DNA from: Bradyrhizobium barranii subsp. apii
GTDB lineage: Bacteria > Pseudomonadota > Alphaproteobacteria > Rhizobiales > Xanthobacteraceae
Direction: 5' to 3'
Assembly: GCF_011516635.5 (NCBI RefSeq)
Contig: NZ_CP096255.1
Span: 4,338,501 to 4,402,500 of the forward strand
Length of the DNA stretch: 64,000 bases
Both the position numbers and the translations under genes were made by a program. The notes below the pieces were generated by a model that saw nothing but the letters and a program-made list of their open reading frames with translations, had not been told where the DNA came from and did no database searches. The first letter of the stretch is position 1. Each line of letters opens with the position of its first letter. Of this stretch, positions 8,498 through 18,230 are shown one piece after another.

Positions 8498-9469
8498 CTA
8501 CTGCAGCGTCCGCTTGAAGAAGGCGACGATGTCGTGATCGAAGCGCTCATGAAACGCAGCGCGGTCGAAGCCCGGCTTGCTTGTGCAGATTGCCGGCATG
8601 CGGGTTGCCAGGTCCGCAGAGCACGGCTTCAAAAAGTCGTAGTGCCCGGCGTCAGCCACGACGTGCGTCTCGGGTGGCGTCGGCAAAGCGAGCCGAACGG
8701 CTTCCGCATAATAGGGGTGTGGTAGCACTTGATCATCCTCGGCCCGCCAGAGCTGTACCGGCTGGAGCACCGCCGCCAGACCGTTGGTCCCGAAGGCAAA
8801 ACCGAGAGCGGGCGCGGCGGAGACCACCGCCTTGATTCGCGGATCGTGGGTCCAGACGATATCGGTATCCGGCAGCAACGGGTGCTCCGCCATGATCTGA
8901 CAGTCTTCGAAGGCCGGATGCGCCTTGCAGTGACTCGGAAGGGTCCGAAGGTCCGGCTCGCCGCCGGCGGCCGCTAGCACCGTCAAGCCGCCAGCCGAGA
9001 AGCCGAACGCGCCAACGCGATTGGCATCGAGGCGCCCGTGGTCGCCCCACGCGCCCAGCATGTAATCCGTGAGCAGCTTCAATTGCCGTGGCCGTTCCCA
9101 GATTGCGGTAGGACGGCTTTGGTCGCGCCAGCTATCGCCATTATGCGTAAGAGCGGCGACGACGAACCCTGCATTGGCCAGGGCCGTGGCGGTGTCGAGG
9201 TGCCCAGCATAGGAGCCTCCGTGACCGTGAGATATGACCACCAGCGGAAGACCGGTGCCCTCAACCGGCGCGTCGCGGGCGATCATCTGTCGATCGGTCT
9301 CGACCGCCTCCAGCTTCGGGGTCATCGTGGTCGGATACCAGACGCCCACCTCGATAGGTGGGCCTTGCGGATCGTCGATGCTGAAATGCCGGAACCCGAC
9401 CGCGGCGTCGGCCTGGCCGGTGGTGACTGTGATGAGTACGGCGAAAAAATATGCAATCGTGTAGCGCAT
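8498..9469 (-). CDS. Secreted alpha/beta hydrolase, dienelactone-hydrolase-like
   Basis: The frame is open further upstream, but the ATG at 9469 has a GAGAGG ribosome binding site and begins a clear signal peptide (MRYTIAYFFAVLITVTTGQADA). The mature enzyme shows the oxyanion stretch SHGHGG, the nucleophile elbow GFSAGG, an acidic residue in RAEDDQV and a final ADAGHYDF histidine. It is a paralogue of the partial gene at 1-957. It is divergent from a LytTR regulator 120 bp away, which may control it. Confidence 0.88.
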   Translation of the reverse strand: MRYTIAYFFAVLITVTTGQADAAVGFRHFSIDDPQGPPIEVGVWYPTTMTPKLEAVETDRQMIARDAPVEGTGLPLVVISHGHGGSYAGHLDTATALANAGFVVAALTHNGDSWRDQSRPTAIWERPRQLKLLTDYMLGAWGDHGRLDANRVGAFGFSAGGLTVLAAAGGEPDLRTLPSHCKAHPAFEDCQIMAEHPLLPDTDIVWTHDPRIKAVVSAAPALGFAFGTNGLAAVLQPVQLWRAEDDQVLPHPYYAEAVRLALPTPPETHVVADAGHYDFLKPCSADLATRMPAICTSKPGFDRAAFHERFDHDIVAFFKRTLQ

Positions 9470-9533
9470 GGGAACCTCTCGGCGAGTGGGACGCCAAGGA
9501 TCCAGCAAACGGTACAGGCCTGCGCCAGCACTC

Positions 9534-9589
9534 GTTCGCCAACGGGCGAATGGGTTCGCCGGCGGGCAAACCGCCACTATAATGGCCCT
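9534..9589 (+). promoter_or_regulatory. Tandem direct repeats and -10 box before the LytTR gene
   Basis: GTTCGCCAACGGGCGAAT (9534) and GTTCGCCGGCGGGCAAAC (9554) match at 14 of 18 positions with a 20-bp period, about two helical turns. A perfect TATAAT lies at 9578-9583, seven bases before the ATG at 9590, so the transcript would be nearly leaderless. LytTR proteins bind paired direct repeats with this phasing, so autoregulation and control of the divergent hydrolase are plausible. Confidence 0.55.
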
Positions 9590-10399
9590 ATGAGCGAAGC
9601 GCGCCGGAGTGACTTTCTGCGGGATTGGGCCGTTGACCTCGCGATCGCGAGCGTCTGCGCCATCTTTTTCGGCCTGATCGGACCGTTTGGTAGCTATCTG
9701 AACGGACCGACCTGGCAGCGCGTAGTGTTTCAACTCGCCTGCTTCTTACCCGGAATCCTCCTTTTCGGATCGCTCATCCGGGTGGTGCTGCGGCTCCGCC
9801 TGAACCCGGCGATGACCTGGATGTCGATCCTCCTCGGCGTCGTCATCCTGAACGCGCCATTCCAGATCTGGGTCGTGTCGATCGCCGTATCGATATGGCC
9901 TTTCCTGAAAATCTTGCGACCACTCGATTGGTACTTGCAGGGGCTGATCACCGCCTTGCCGATTGTGCTGGGTTTCACCCTTCTCATGCAGGCCCGGTTA
10001 CATCGCCGGCAACAGGCCAAGGAAGCCGGCGAAGCGCCGCCAACCGCTTTCGGGCTACTCGGTGCGCCACCTTCCGCGGTGCTTTGCCTGCAGATGGAGG
10101 ACCACTATGTACGCGTCCATACCGCCGGCAACTCTCGCCTTGTACTGGCGACGCTCAACCAGGCAATGATGGCGCTCGAAAATGCCGATGGCCTGCAGGT
10201 ACATCGCTCCTGGTGGGTCGCGAGGAAGGCGGTTGTGCGGGCCGTTACCGAGGGCCGCAATCTGCGACTGCAGCTCGTCAATGGAATGACGGCCCCCGTC
10301 GCCCGGTCAGCCGTCGCCATCGTGCGGGAGGCGGGCTGGTTGACGAACGAGAGCTCGACGGGGGGCCGCAGCACCGAAACAGAAATATTGCCCCTATGA
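9590..10399 (+). CDS. Membrane-anchored LytTR-domain transcriptional regulator
   Basis: The 269-residue protein has about four hydrophobic segments in residues 10-150 and then a C-terminal LytTR DNA-binding domain (about 165-265) with the hallmark segments LQMEDHYVRVHT and LQVHRSWWVARKAV. The frame is open well upstream, but residues before MSEARRSDF match nothing, and the -10 box at 9578 favours the ATG at 9590. There is no receiver domain, so it is not a classical response regulator. It may sense a membrane or envelope signal. Confidence 0.85.
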   Translation: MSEARRSDFLRDWAVDLAIASVCAIFFGLIGPFGSYLNGPTWQRVVFQLACFLPGILLFGSLIRVVLRLRLNPAMTWMSILLGVVILNAPFQIWVVSIAVSIWPFLKILRPLDWYLQGLITALPIVLGFTLLMQARLHRRQQAKEAGEAPPTAFGLLGAPPSAVLCLQMEDHYVRVHTAGNSRLVLATLNQAMMALENADGLQVHRSWWVARKAVVRAVTEGRNLRLQLVNGMTAPVARSAVAIVREAGWLTNESSTGGRSTETEILPL

Positions 10400-10538
10400 C
10401 GGAGGCCATGTCCGTTGTGGGTCAAAAGCTGGCGGTCGGCAGCAGCGTGGCAACGTCGGTTGGGGGCCCAGCAGCGGACATTGCGGCTGACTTTCGCGCC
10501 ACCGTTCGAACGCCCGGCCGGTCTGCTTTGGGGGCGCG
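10400..10538. repeat. Dispersed intergenic repeat copy
   Basis: It reads ATGTCCGTTGTGGGTCAAAA and later GGGGGCCCAGCAGCGGACAT, matching the MSALGQKQ-type repeat family. It lies between the convergent 3' ends of the LytTR and DUF805 genes. Confidence 0.5.
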
Positions 10539-10961
10539 CTAGACGCGCGTGCGCGGTAGCGAGGTCGAGCCGAACCGATTGTCGCCAGGCCGTCCGGGAA
10601 ATGCACTCAGGATTGCCGCCAATAAAAGATAAGGAAGCCAATACGGAATGCTGAGCGCGTCGACGAGGAGAGGAATTGCGAGGATTGTGAGCGCCCACCA
10701 ACCCGAGATGTTGAAGTCATGTAGTCGCTTCACAAGGATTGCAGCAAGCGGCCAGAGCGAGATAAAGAGGACAGCCGGGACGATGGGCCAGTCGAGCGGA
10801 GGGTTGACGCTATAGTATTGGGGTCCTGAATCAGTGAGCTTCCTCGCGATGCGCACGACGAGCATGTCGACTAGCACAAGTCCCAAAAGTCCCAATCGAA
10901 ATTCCTGCGGACCGATGCGGCCTTTCATGGATAAGAAATACCAAATGAAAGCTGAATGCAT
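10539..10961 (-). CDS. DUF805 family membrane protein
   Basis: The 140-residue protein has the family marks GRIGPQEFRLG near the N-terminus and VKRLHDFNISGWW in the middle, with four hydrophobic stretches. A GGAGG lies three bases before the ATG at 10961, a short spacing. The alternative ATG at 10928 (MKGRIG) would give a more usual length. The function of DUF805 proteins is unknown. Confidence 0.8.
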   Translation of the reverse strand: MHSAFIWYFLSMKGRIGPQEFRLGLLGLVLVDMLVVRIARKLTDSGPQYYSVNPPLDWPIVPAVLFISLWPLAAILVKRLHDFNISGWWALTILAIPLLVDALSIPYWLPYLLLAAILSAFPGRPGDNRFGSTSLPRTRV

Positions 10962-11206
10962 GCGCCTCCGAGATCATCCTGTCCGATAGCTGTAGTGCAA
11001 CGCTTAAGCAGCATAGGCTATTCAGCCCAACACTATCCGAATAGATAACCTAAAATTGTGCGCACGGGCGGACAATCGCCGACGGTCACAATAGGATCAG
11101 GCCAGCAGCGTCGCATAGGACGCGAGAGGGCGATGCCCCCCGGTCGGCGCTGGGCTGATCTGTGCTAGGCTTCGTCAACACATGGTTGGTTTTGGCGGAG
11201 GCGGTT

Positions 11207-11965
11207 GTGAGGCGACGTGAGTTCATCGCGCTCCTCGGCGGCGCGGCGGCAATCCGACCACTCGGCGCGCATGCGGAGCGTCCGCGAGAGCGCATCCTCT
11301 ATTTCACATACTCCGCCGGCTACCGGCATGATGTCATACCGCTTTCTAAGGTTATCCTGACCCAGCTCGGAAGCCATTCGGGTGTTTTTGAAGTCACTGC
11401 AACGGAAGACACGTCGGAATTTTCTACCGAAAACCTCGAGCGCTATGCAGCGGTGATGTTCTATACGTCAGGAGAACTTCCGATGAGCGACGCGCAAAAG
11501 AGAGCTTTTCTCAACTTTGTGCGCTCGGGCCGCGGGTTCCTCGGCGTTCATTCGGCGACGGACACATTCTACACTTGGCCGGACTATCTCGATCTGGTCG
11601 GCGGCTACTTTAATGGTCATCCTTGGCATCAGGCCGTGAAGATCGAGGTGGTTGATCCCGGCGATCCCCTGGTGGCTTTTCTTGGGAATTCGTTGCAAAT
11701 CGAGGACGAGATCTACCAAATCGGCGACTTCGACTATCGTGGTTCACGCGTGCTCCTGCGCCTCGACCCAAGCTCGGTGGACCTTGGCAAGACCGGCGTA
11801 CATCAACGATTCTATGGTTGGCCTCTCACCTGGACCCGATTCTATGGCGAGGGACGAGTATTTTATTCGGCGTTAGGCCACGAGCCGTCAGTTTGGCGGG
11901 ACGCCCGCTACCAGCGAATTCTCACGAACGCTATCCTGTGGTCTATGCGAAGGTCGCCTTGGTAG
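11207..11965 (+). CDS. ThuA-domain protein with Tat-type signal
   Basis: The GTG at 11207 is preceded by GGAGG at 11197-11201 and starts RRREFIALLGGAA, a twin-arginine-like signal peptide ending near GAHA-ERP. This start is preferred to the upstream ATG at 11162. The mature part is a ThuA-type (class I glutamine amidotransferase-like) domain: ILYFTYSAGYRH at the start, the FLGVHSATDTFYTW turn in the middle and ALGHEPSVW near the end. Members are linked to sugar metabolism; the substrate here is unknown. Confidence 0.85.
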   Translation: MRRREFIALLGGAAAIRPLGAHAERPRERILYFTYSAGYRHDVIPLSKVILTQLGSHSGVFEVTATEDTSEFSTENLERYAAVMFYTSGELPMSDAQKRAFLNFVRSGRGFLGVHSATDTFYTWPDYLDLVGGYFNGHPWHQAVKIEVVDPGDPLVAFLGNSLQIEDEIYQIGDFDYRGSRVLLRLDPSSVDLGKTGVHQRFYGWPLTWTRFYGEGRVFYSALGHEPSVWRDARYQRILTNAILWSMRRSPW

Positions 11966-11990
11966 ACGCCGCGGCACTTCGCATTTGCGG

Positions 11991-12878
11991 TCAGCCCAAC
12001 GCCTCCATCCAGCCGGCGACGGCCCGTCCGATCTCGTCCGGCGAATCTTCCTGGACAAAATGGAGTCCCGAGATCGTCACCTCGGTCTGTGCCGGGAGGC
12101 TGCGGGCCAAATCGAGAACCGGGCCATGGGCGAGGATCCCACCGGGCTCCGCCCTCAGGAACAACTTGGGTATATGGCTCGTCTTAAGCCAGTCAGCGTA
12201 GGCGGTCACGATCGCAGTCACGTCGGCGGGCTCGCCCTCGATGGGGATTTGCCTTGGCCACGTCAGCGTCGGACGCCGGCCCTCGCCGGGCTCGGCGAAG
12301 GGCCGTCGGTACTCCGCCATATCCTCGTCGGACATCTTGCGAAGGATGGCTCCCGGCAGGATCTTCTCGATGAAGAAATTGTCTCGCAAGACCATTTCCT
12401 CGCCTTTCTCGGAACGCAGCCCCTGCAAGGCGTGACGCATTTCGAACTTGTCCCAGTGGTCCCAGTATTGCGGCCCCATGATCGCCTCCATGTACGCGAT
12501 ACCCTTCACGGCCTCGCGGTGGCGGTTGGCCCAGTCGAAGCCGAGCGCCGAACCCCAGTCATGGATGACGAGGGTGACCCGTTCGCGCACGTCCAGGGAC
12601 TCGAGCAGGGCGTCGAGATAGCGGCGGTGCTCCACGAAGCGATACGAGTTGGGACCGCTGTCAGGCAGCTTGTCGGAATCGCCCATGCCGATCAGGTCGG
12701 GGGCGATGCAGCGACCCAGCGGCTTCAGGTGCGGCAACACATTGCGCCAGAGATACGACGAAGTGGGATTGCCGTGCAGCAGTACGATGGGGTCGCCCTT
12801 TCCCACCTCCACATACGCCATCTCGCGGCCGAGGACCCGCCGCCGCTCCTTCTTATAGGGAAATGCCGCAGAGATCAT
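11991..12878 (-). CDS. Haloalkane dehalogenase (DbjA/LinB-like)
   Basis: This 295-residue alpha/beta hydrolase carries the haloalkane dehalogenase signature: nucleophile D107 with halide-binding W108 (HDWGS), second halide ligand N37 (HGNPTSS), catalytic acid E131 (YMEAIMGP) and base H273 (GLHFVQED). The layout is that of subfamily HLD-II, which includes DbjA of Bradyrhizobium. It hydrolyses carbon-halogen bonds to alcohol plus halide in the cytoplasm. The start has a GGGAGAG ribosome binding site. A regulator lies divergently 314 bp away. Confidence 0.92.
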   Translation of the reverse strand: MISAAFPYKKERRRVLGREMAYVEVGKGDPIVLLHGNPTSSYLWRNVLPHLKPLGRCIAPDLIGMGDSDKLPDSGPNSYRFVEHRRYLDALLESLDVRERVTLVIHDWGSALGFDWANRHREAVKGIAYMEAIMGPQYWDHWDKFEMRHALQGLRSEKGEEMVLRDNFFIEKILPGAILRKMSDEDMAEYRRPFAEPGEGRRPTLTWPRQIPIEGEPADVTAIVTAYADWLKTSHIPKLFLRAEPGGILAHGPVLDLARSLPAQTEVTISGLHFVQEDSPDEIGRAVAGWMEALG

Positions 12879-13192
12879 GTTCGCTCTCCCGTTTACATGT
12901 GGGCGCAGCGAGACTGCGAAGCCTGCGCAACAGCGCGCCGCTGGGCTCGAGAGTGATCTTACTAGGGCCTTGCATCAATCGCTTGCCCGCCATTGATGCT
13001 GTTGTGCTAATCTTGCTCAGAAGATCACCCAAGCAGATGCTGGGTATCAAGCCATTGATATGCCGCGCGTTAAGCGGATAGTTCGACGGCGCTTGCCCAC
13101 TGCCCAGATCAACGTTTAAGCTGCTTTCCTGGAGCGGTTCCCTGATCTGATGCTGAGATTTTCTTAGGATTACTCAACCGACGGGGCAGGCC
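12879..13192. promoter_or_regulatory. Divergent intergenic region, dehalogenase / STAND regulator
   Basis: These 314 bp must hold both divergent promoters. I see no exact -35/-10 pair and no strong palindrome. Confidence 0.4.
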
Positions 13193-16063
13193 GTGATGGT
13201 CGAGCAAGGCCTACGAGCCGTCTATGAGTCGAACGGGTGGGAGATCGATCTTACCCAGCGTGAGTTGCGGTCCCGAGGTGTTTCCGTTCCGATCGGGAAC
13301 CGCGCATTCGAGATTCTGGAGATTCTGGTTCAGTCGGGCGGCGAGCTTGTCACCAAGCGCGATCTTATAGATCGGGTGTGGCCGGTTGCGACGGTCGAAG
13401 AAAACACGCTCCAGATTCATATATCCGCCATTCGCAAGGCGCTCGGCGCAGATCGCGAGTTGTTGCAGACGGTGTCCGGCCGCGGCTATCACCTGCGCGG
13501 CATCTGGACCATGCGGCCAGCAACCGGACCGGGACATCCACTCTACCTAAAGGAAAGTGCGTCGGCGCAGCCATTAGCGTCGACCAACCTGCCGCAGCCG
13601 GTTTCAGCGTTGATCGGCCGCACCGCCGAGGTCGAGGAAATCTCGAAGCTTGTCCGTGCCGGCCGGCTCGTCACCCTGACCGGGGCGGGGGGCATCGGCA
13701 AGACACGGCTCGCGCTCGCGGTCGCCCGTGAACTGGTGCCGCATTTTCCAGAGGGGGTGTGGCTGGCCGAGTTCTCGCCGCTCGCTGATCCCAGTCTGGT
13801 TCCCATAGCGCTCGCTGCCGCGATCGGACTCAAGTTCGGTGGCGGTGAAATTTCGACGCAGCGCGTGGCGCTGGCACTGGCAGCGCGGCGCTTGTTGGTG
13901 GTGTTGGACACCTGCGAGCATGTGATCGACGCCGCGGCGAGGATGGCTGAGGGCGTGCTGCGAGCCGGATCCTCGGCTCAGATCATCGCAACCAGCCGCG
14001 AGCCGCTCCGGGCCGAGGGGGAGCAGGTCTACTGGGTGCAGCCGCTCTCGATTCCGACGGAGGACGCGGACGATCTCCTGGAATACGGCGCCGTCAGACT
14101 ATTCATCGAACGTGCACGAGCAACCGAGGCTGGGGCGGTTCTGGATGGCTATCAGGCAAAGACGATCGCGGCGATCTGCCGGCGTCTTGATGGCATACCG
14201 CTCGCGATTGAAATGGCGGCGGCACGTGTCACGGCACTCGGTGTCGAAGAACTCGCCGCTCACCTTGACGATCGCTTTCAGCTGCTGACCGGAGGGCGGA
14301 CGGCGCTGCCGCGGCACCAAACTCTGCGGGCGACCTTCGATTGGAGCTACGAGCTACTGACTGAGCCTGAGCTGGTGCTCCTCCGCCGGCTCGCGGTCTT
14401 CGCCGGCGCCATCGACCTGGAGGCGATCTGCGCGGTGGTAACGGGCGCCGGGATCGCTTTGCCGGAAGTGGTCGATGGAATTTCCAGCCTGGTTTCGAAG
14501 TCGCTAGTTGTGGCGGAAATCGATGCCACCACGGCGCGCTACCGCTTATTGGATACGACCCATACGTATGCCCTCGAAAAGCTCGGCGAGAGCGGGGAAC
14601 GGGAACGGCTCGCACGTCGCCATGCCGAATATTACCGGGACTTGTTCGAGCGGGCTGAAGCGGAGCTGGAGATGCGCCCCACGGTCGACTGGATGGGCGA
14701 CTATGGACGGCACATCGACAACCTGCGCGCGGCGCTGGGTTGGGCCTTTTCACCCAGCGGTGACGTGCAGATTGGCGCGGGGCTGACCGCGGCCGCAGTG
14801 CCTCTATGCGTCCACTCGTCGTTGCTGGAGGAATGCCGCGGCCGCGTGGAGCGGGCGATCGCCGCCCTTGGGGCTGCCGTCAATGGCGACGCGCGCCTCG
14901 AGATGAAGCTGTATACCGCGCTCGGTACGACCCTGATATTTGTCACCGACGCGAAAATTCCAGCGATCGGCGAAGCCTGGACAAAGGCGCTGGAGCTTGC
15001 AGAGAGGCTTGACGATGTCGAGCACCAATTGCGGTCGCTGCTAGGCCTGTGGTTCTTTCACCGGGTTGCCGGCCGCCTTCGCGCCTCCTTGACCGCCGCG
15101 CAACGATTCAGCGCCCTTGCGGCAAGCCGGTCGAATTCCAACGATCGGCTGATCGGTGAGCGATTGATCGGCATCTCGCAGCAATGCCTCGGCGATCAAG
15201 CGAGCGCGCGGTATCACCTCGAACGCATGCTCGCGCACTATGTTCCTCCAGTCCAAAAGTCGCGGATCAGCCGTTTCCGGAGCAACCAGCGGGTGACCGC
15301 CGGCGCCTTTCTGGGCCGGACCCTATGGCTGCAGGGACTTCCGGATCGCGCAATGCACGTCACCGAAACATACCTGCATGAGGCATCTGCCAGCAGACAC
15401 GTCAACTCGGTGTGCTACATCGTCGCCAACGCAGCATGCCCGATCGCGCTGTGGAGCGGCCATATGGATGTCGCAGACCATTACGTGGCAAGGCTGATCG
15501 ACCTTTCGACCAGGCATTCGCTGATGCGCTATGTTGCCTTTGCCCGCAGCCATCAAGGACTGCTTGCGATCAAGCGCGGAGATACCGCCGGCGGATTGCC
15601 GCTGCTGCGGTCAGGCATCGACGAACTCGGCGACGAAGTCAACGCATCGCATCGCTATTTCCTGTTCGTTGGTGAGATGGCGGAAGGCTTGGGGCGCGTC
15701 GGGCAAGTGGGCGAAGGACTTTCGGTGGTACACGATGCGATCGCACGCGCAGAGGAGACCGAAGAACGCTTGAGCTTCGCCGAGCTGCTGCGCATCAAGG
15801 GCGAACTGCTGCTGTTGCAAGGTGCGCCGGACGCTGCGGCAACGGCCGAGGATCAGTTTTACCAGGCGATGAAGTGGGCGAGCCTGCAGGGCGCTCTGTC
15901 CTGGGAACTACGCGCCGCCACAAGCTTGGGACAGTTGTTTCGCGATCGGGGACGCCCGGCTGAAGCGAAGGCGCTGCTACAACCGATTTACGACCGGTTT
16001 ACCGAAGGTCTCAACACCGCCGACCTTAAGCGGGCAAAAGGTCTCTTGCGTGATCTCGGTTAA
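13193..16063 (+). CDS. Winged-helix (OmpR-type) transcriptional regulator with STAND ATPase and TPR-like C-terminus
   Basis: Residues about 10-105 form a Trans_reg_C winged helix (LTQRELRSRG through LIDRVWP to TVSGRGYHL). Residues about 140-400 are an NB-ARC/STAND ATPase with Walker A GAGGIGKTR and Walker B LLVVLDTCEH, followed by an ATSREPL sensor. The remaining 550 residues are helical repeats of the kind that sense ligands in MalT/AfsR-like proteins. The GTG at 13193 and ATG at 13196 are both possible starts. Such proteins switch between ADP and ATP states on inducer binding; the inducer and targets are unknown. Confidence 0.85.
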   Translation: MMVEQGLRAVYESNGWEIDLTQRELRSRGVSVPIGNRAFEILEILVQSGGELVTKRDLIDRVWPVATVEENTLQIHISAIRKALGADRELLQTVSGRGYHLRGIWTMRPATGPGHPLYLKESASAQPLASTNLPQPVSALIGRTAEVEEISKLVRAGRLVTLTGAGGIGKTRLALAVARELVPHFPEGVWLAEFSPLADPSLVPIALAAAIGLKFGGGEISTQRVALALAARRLLVVLDTCEHVIDAAARMAEGVLRAGSSAQIIATSREPLRAEGEQVYWVQPLSIPTEDADDLLEYGAVRLFIERARATEAGAVLDGYQAKTIAAICRRLDGIPLAIEMAAARVTALGVEELAAHLDDRFQLLTGGRTALPRHQTLRATFDWSYELLTEPELVLLRRLAVFAGAIDLEAICAVVTGAGIALPEVVDGISSLVSKSLVVAEIDATTARYRLLDTTHTYALEKLGESGERERLARRHAEYYRDLFERAEAELEMRPTVDWMGDYGRHIDNLRAALGWAFSPSGDVQIGAGLTAAAVPLCVHSSLLEECRGRVERAIAALGAAVNGDARLEMKLYTALGTTLIFVTDAKIPAIGEAWTKALELAERLDDVEHQLRSLLGLWFFHRVAGRLRASLTAAQRFSALAASRSNSNDRLIGERLIGISQQCLGDQASARYHLERMLAHYVPPVQKSRISRFRSNQRVTAGAFLGRTLWLQGLPDRAMHVTETYLHEASASRHVNSVCYIVANAACPIALWSGHMDVADHYVARLIDLSTRHSLMRYVAFARSHQGLLAIKRGDTAGGLPLLRSGIDELGDEVNASHRYFLFVGEMAEGLGRVGQVGEGLSVVHDAIARAEETEERLSFAELLRIKGELLLLQGAPDAAATAEDQFYQAMKWASLQGALSWELRAATSLGQLFRDRGRPAEAKALLQPIYDRFTEGLNTADLKRAKGLLRDLG

Positions 16064-16287
16064 GTCAATCTCCGTTCTTAGCGAGGCTCTGATGTTTGGG
16101 GGAAGTTTTGCTTGCTCAATTGAGGAGGCAAGTACCTCAGCTTCCCGGGCGCTGTACTGGTCTCGCTGGTAGGGAATCCCGCGAGGTGCAGGCGTCCCCC
16201 AGCTTCCGCGCGAAGCGGCAGCGTCTGCTCAGGGCCAGGAACGGACGTATCGGTGGCCGAACTGAGCGCGGGAAGGCCGTTGCGCGT

Positions 16288-16938
16288 TCATACAGCTTGC
16301 TGAAACACCCCCGTTGAATTGGGCGCGAAACGGAGGAAGAACCTCTGCATTGCCTGATCCGCCTTGGTTCGGGCTGCGACCAATGCATCAGGACCAAGGG
16401 CCGATCCTTCAACGGAGAAGAACGTCAAATCATGCAGCCCGATGGTGCCGAGGATAGCTTTTAGATACGGCGTGAGAAAATCGGGCTGATGCGCGCGATC
16501 GCCGGAAAATCTTCCGCCCGAGGACACTGCGACAAAAACCGGGCGGTCGCGCAACGCCCCCAGTTTTCCTTGGGCAGTCACGTCGAACGTTCGACGGACT
16601 CGAACGACGTGATCTATCCAAGCTTTGAGAGCGGCAGGCACGGTGAAGTTATGCATCGGAGTTGCGATGACGACGAAGTCCGCGCTCTCCAGTTCCTGGA
16701 TCAGTTCTTCGGACCGGGACATGGAACCCTCGACGAACATTTCCAGGCAGGATCGCTCGGTCGCGCCAAGAGCAGTTGCGTAGCTTTCGTCGATGTCGGC
16801 GACGCCGCTGATCGGCCGAATTATGACGGTTGCCGTCGGCTCGCCATCCAGCAGGTGGTCGACGATTTTCTGAGATAGCCTGTAGCTCTCCGAGGCCTGC
16901 CCGCGGGGGCTGCAAATCAAATGCAGTATTTTCGTCAT
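16288..16938 (-). CDS. FMN-dependent NADH-azoreductase / NAD(P)H quinone reductase family
   Basis: The start is set at 16938 (MTKILHLICSPRGQASESYRLS), because residues of the longer frame upstream do not fit the family. The protein is 216 residues with a flavodoxin-like fold: phosphate-binding SPRGQASES, FMN-contact TPMHNFTVPAALKAWID and SSGGRFSG. It should reduce quinones or azo compounds with NADH in the cytoplasm. It is divergent from the disrupted MocR-type regulator, whose natural targets may have included this gene. Confidence 0.87.
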   Translation of the reverse strand: MTKILHLICSPRGQASESYRLSQKIVDHLLDGEPTATVIIRPISGVADIDESYATALGATERSCLEMFVEGSMSRSEELIQELESADFVVIATPMHNFTVPAALKAWIDHVVRVRRTFDVTAQGKLGALRDRPVFVAVSSGGRFSGDRAHQPDFLTPYLKAILGTIGLHDLTFFSVEGSALGPDALVAARTKADQAMQRFFLRFAPNSTGVFQQAV

Positions 16939-18230
16939 CTGCTTTCCAATCGCTGTTGTCCGAACTCTGATCATCAACAAAGAGCAATTTCGGCCTGCAT
17001 CCAAGGACCATGAATGAGCTTTGCGACTGGTCCATGATTTGTCGGCGCAGGCTTGACCGCTGTCGCGTGCGAGAACTGGAGACCGATCCGAATCGTTATG
17101 GCAGAGTGGGCTTTTCGTTCATCGAAGGATCGGACCGGGCCATGCCTGCCGCGAATCCCCGAAAGCTCGCGCCGCTTGATCCGAAGGCGGCAGCACCGTT
17201 CTATCGGCAGATTTACGATCGGTTTCGCGACGCTATCGCCACTGGAATGTTGAAGCCTGGTGACCGCATTCCGTCGGCACGGGCGTTGACCAAGGAATTG
17301 GGGCTGGCCAGAGGTACCATCGACACGGCTTATTCCTTGCTGGCCGCTGAAGGGTATGTCGAGGCGCGCGGGCAGGCAGGAACCATTGTAAGCCCAGATC
17401 TTACGCCGCGAATATCCATTGCGAACCCGACGCCGCGGGCGGATCCCCGGATGGACGCAGTCAGTTTTCGTCCGGATTCCATCCTGCCGTTCCAGATGGG
17501 TTTGCCTGCCCTGGATGCGTTTCCCCGGAAGATCTGGGCGCGCCTTGGCGCGCGTAGCGCGCGGGCCATGCAGCCTTCCGATATGATCCATCCCCCTGTG
17601 TCCGGCTTGCCTCCGCTGCGTGCTGAGATCGCGAGATATCTCCAGGTTTCCCGTGGGATCAACTGCTCCCCGTCTCAGGTGTTCGTTACCTCGGGATACC
17701 GCCAAACCGTGGAGCTGGTCGGTCATGCCCTGCTGAAGGCGGGTGATCGCGTCTGGCTTGAAGACCCGGGATATCCGCCCACGCAAGAAATTCTCGAATA
17801 TATGCATATCGAAGGCGTCTCGGTTCCGGTCGATGCGGAGGGCATGGTCGTTTCGGACGCCATCAGGCTCGCGCCCCGGGCGCGTGTGGCGGTGGTCACG
17901 CCTGCGCATCAGAGCCCGCTCTGCATGTCCCTGTCGTTACCCCGGCGTCTGGCGCTGTTGGACTGGGCCGCGCGAAACAAGGCATGGATCATCGAAGACG
18001 ACTACGATGGCGAATACCGCTATGTCAGCCGCCCCCTCCCTGCATTGAAAAGCCTCGATCGTGACGGGCGGGTGCTCTATGCGGGTACCTTCAGCAAGGT
18101 ACTTTTTCCAGGCATGCGGCTGGCCTATCTCGTCGTGCCGGAAGCGCAGGTCGAGCGGTTTGCGGAGGTCACCGAAAGCCTTTCAACTGGCTCTCCGGGG
18201 CTTACGCAAACCATCGTCACTTCATTCATC

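Noticed and set aside
11985..12956. 323-codon frame opposite the haloalkane dehalogenase
   Set aside because: The dehalogenase active site on the other strand is unmistakable.
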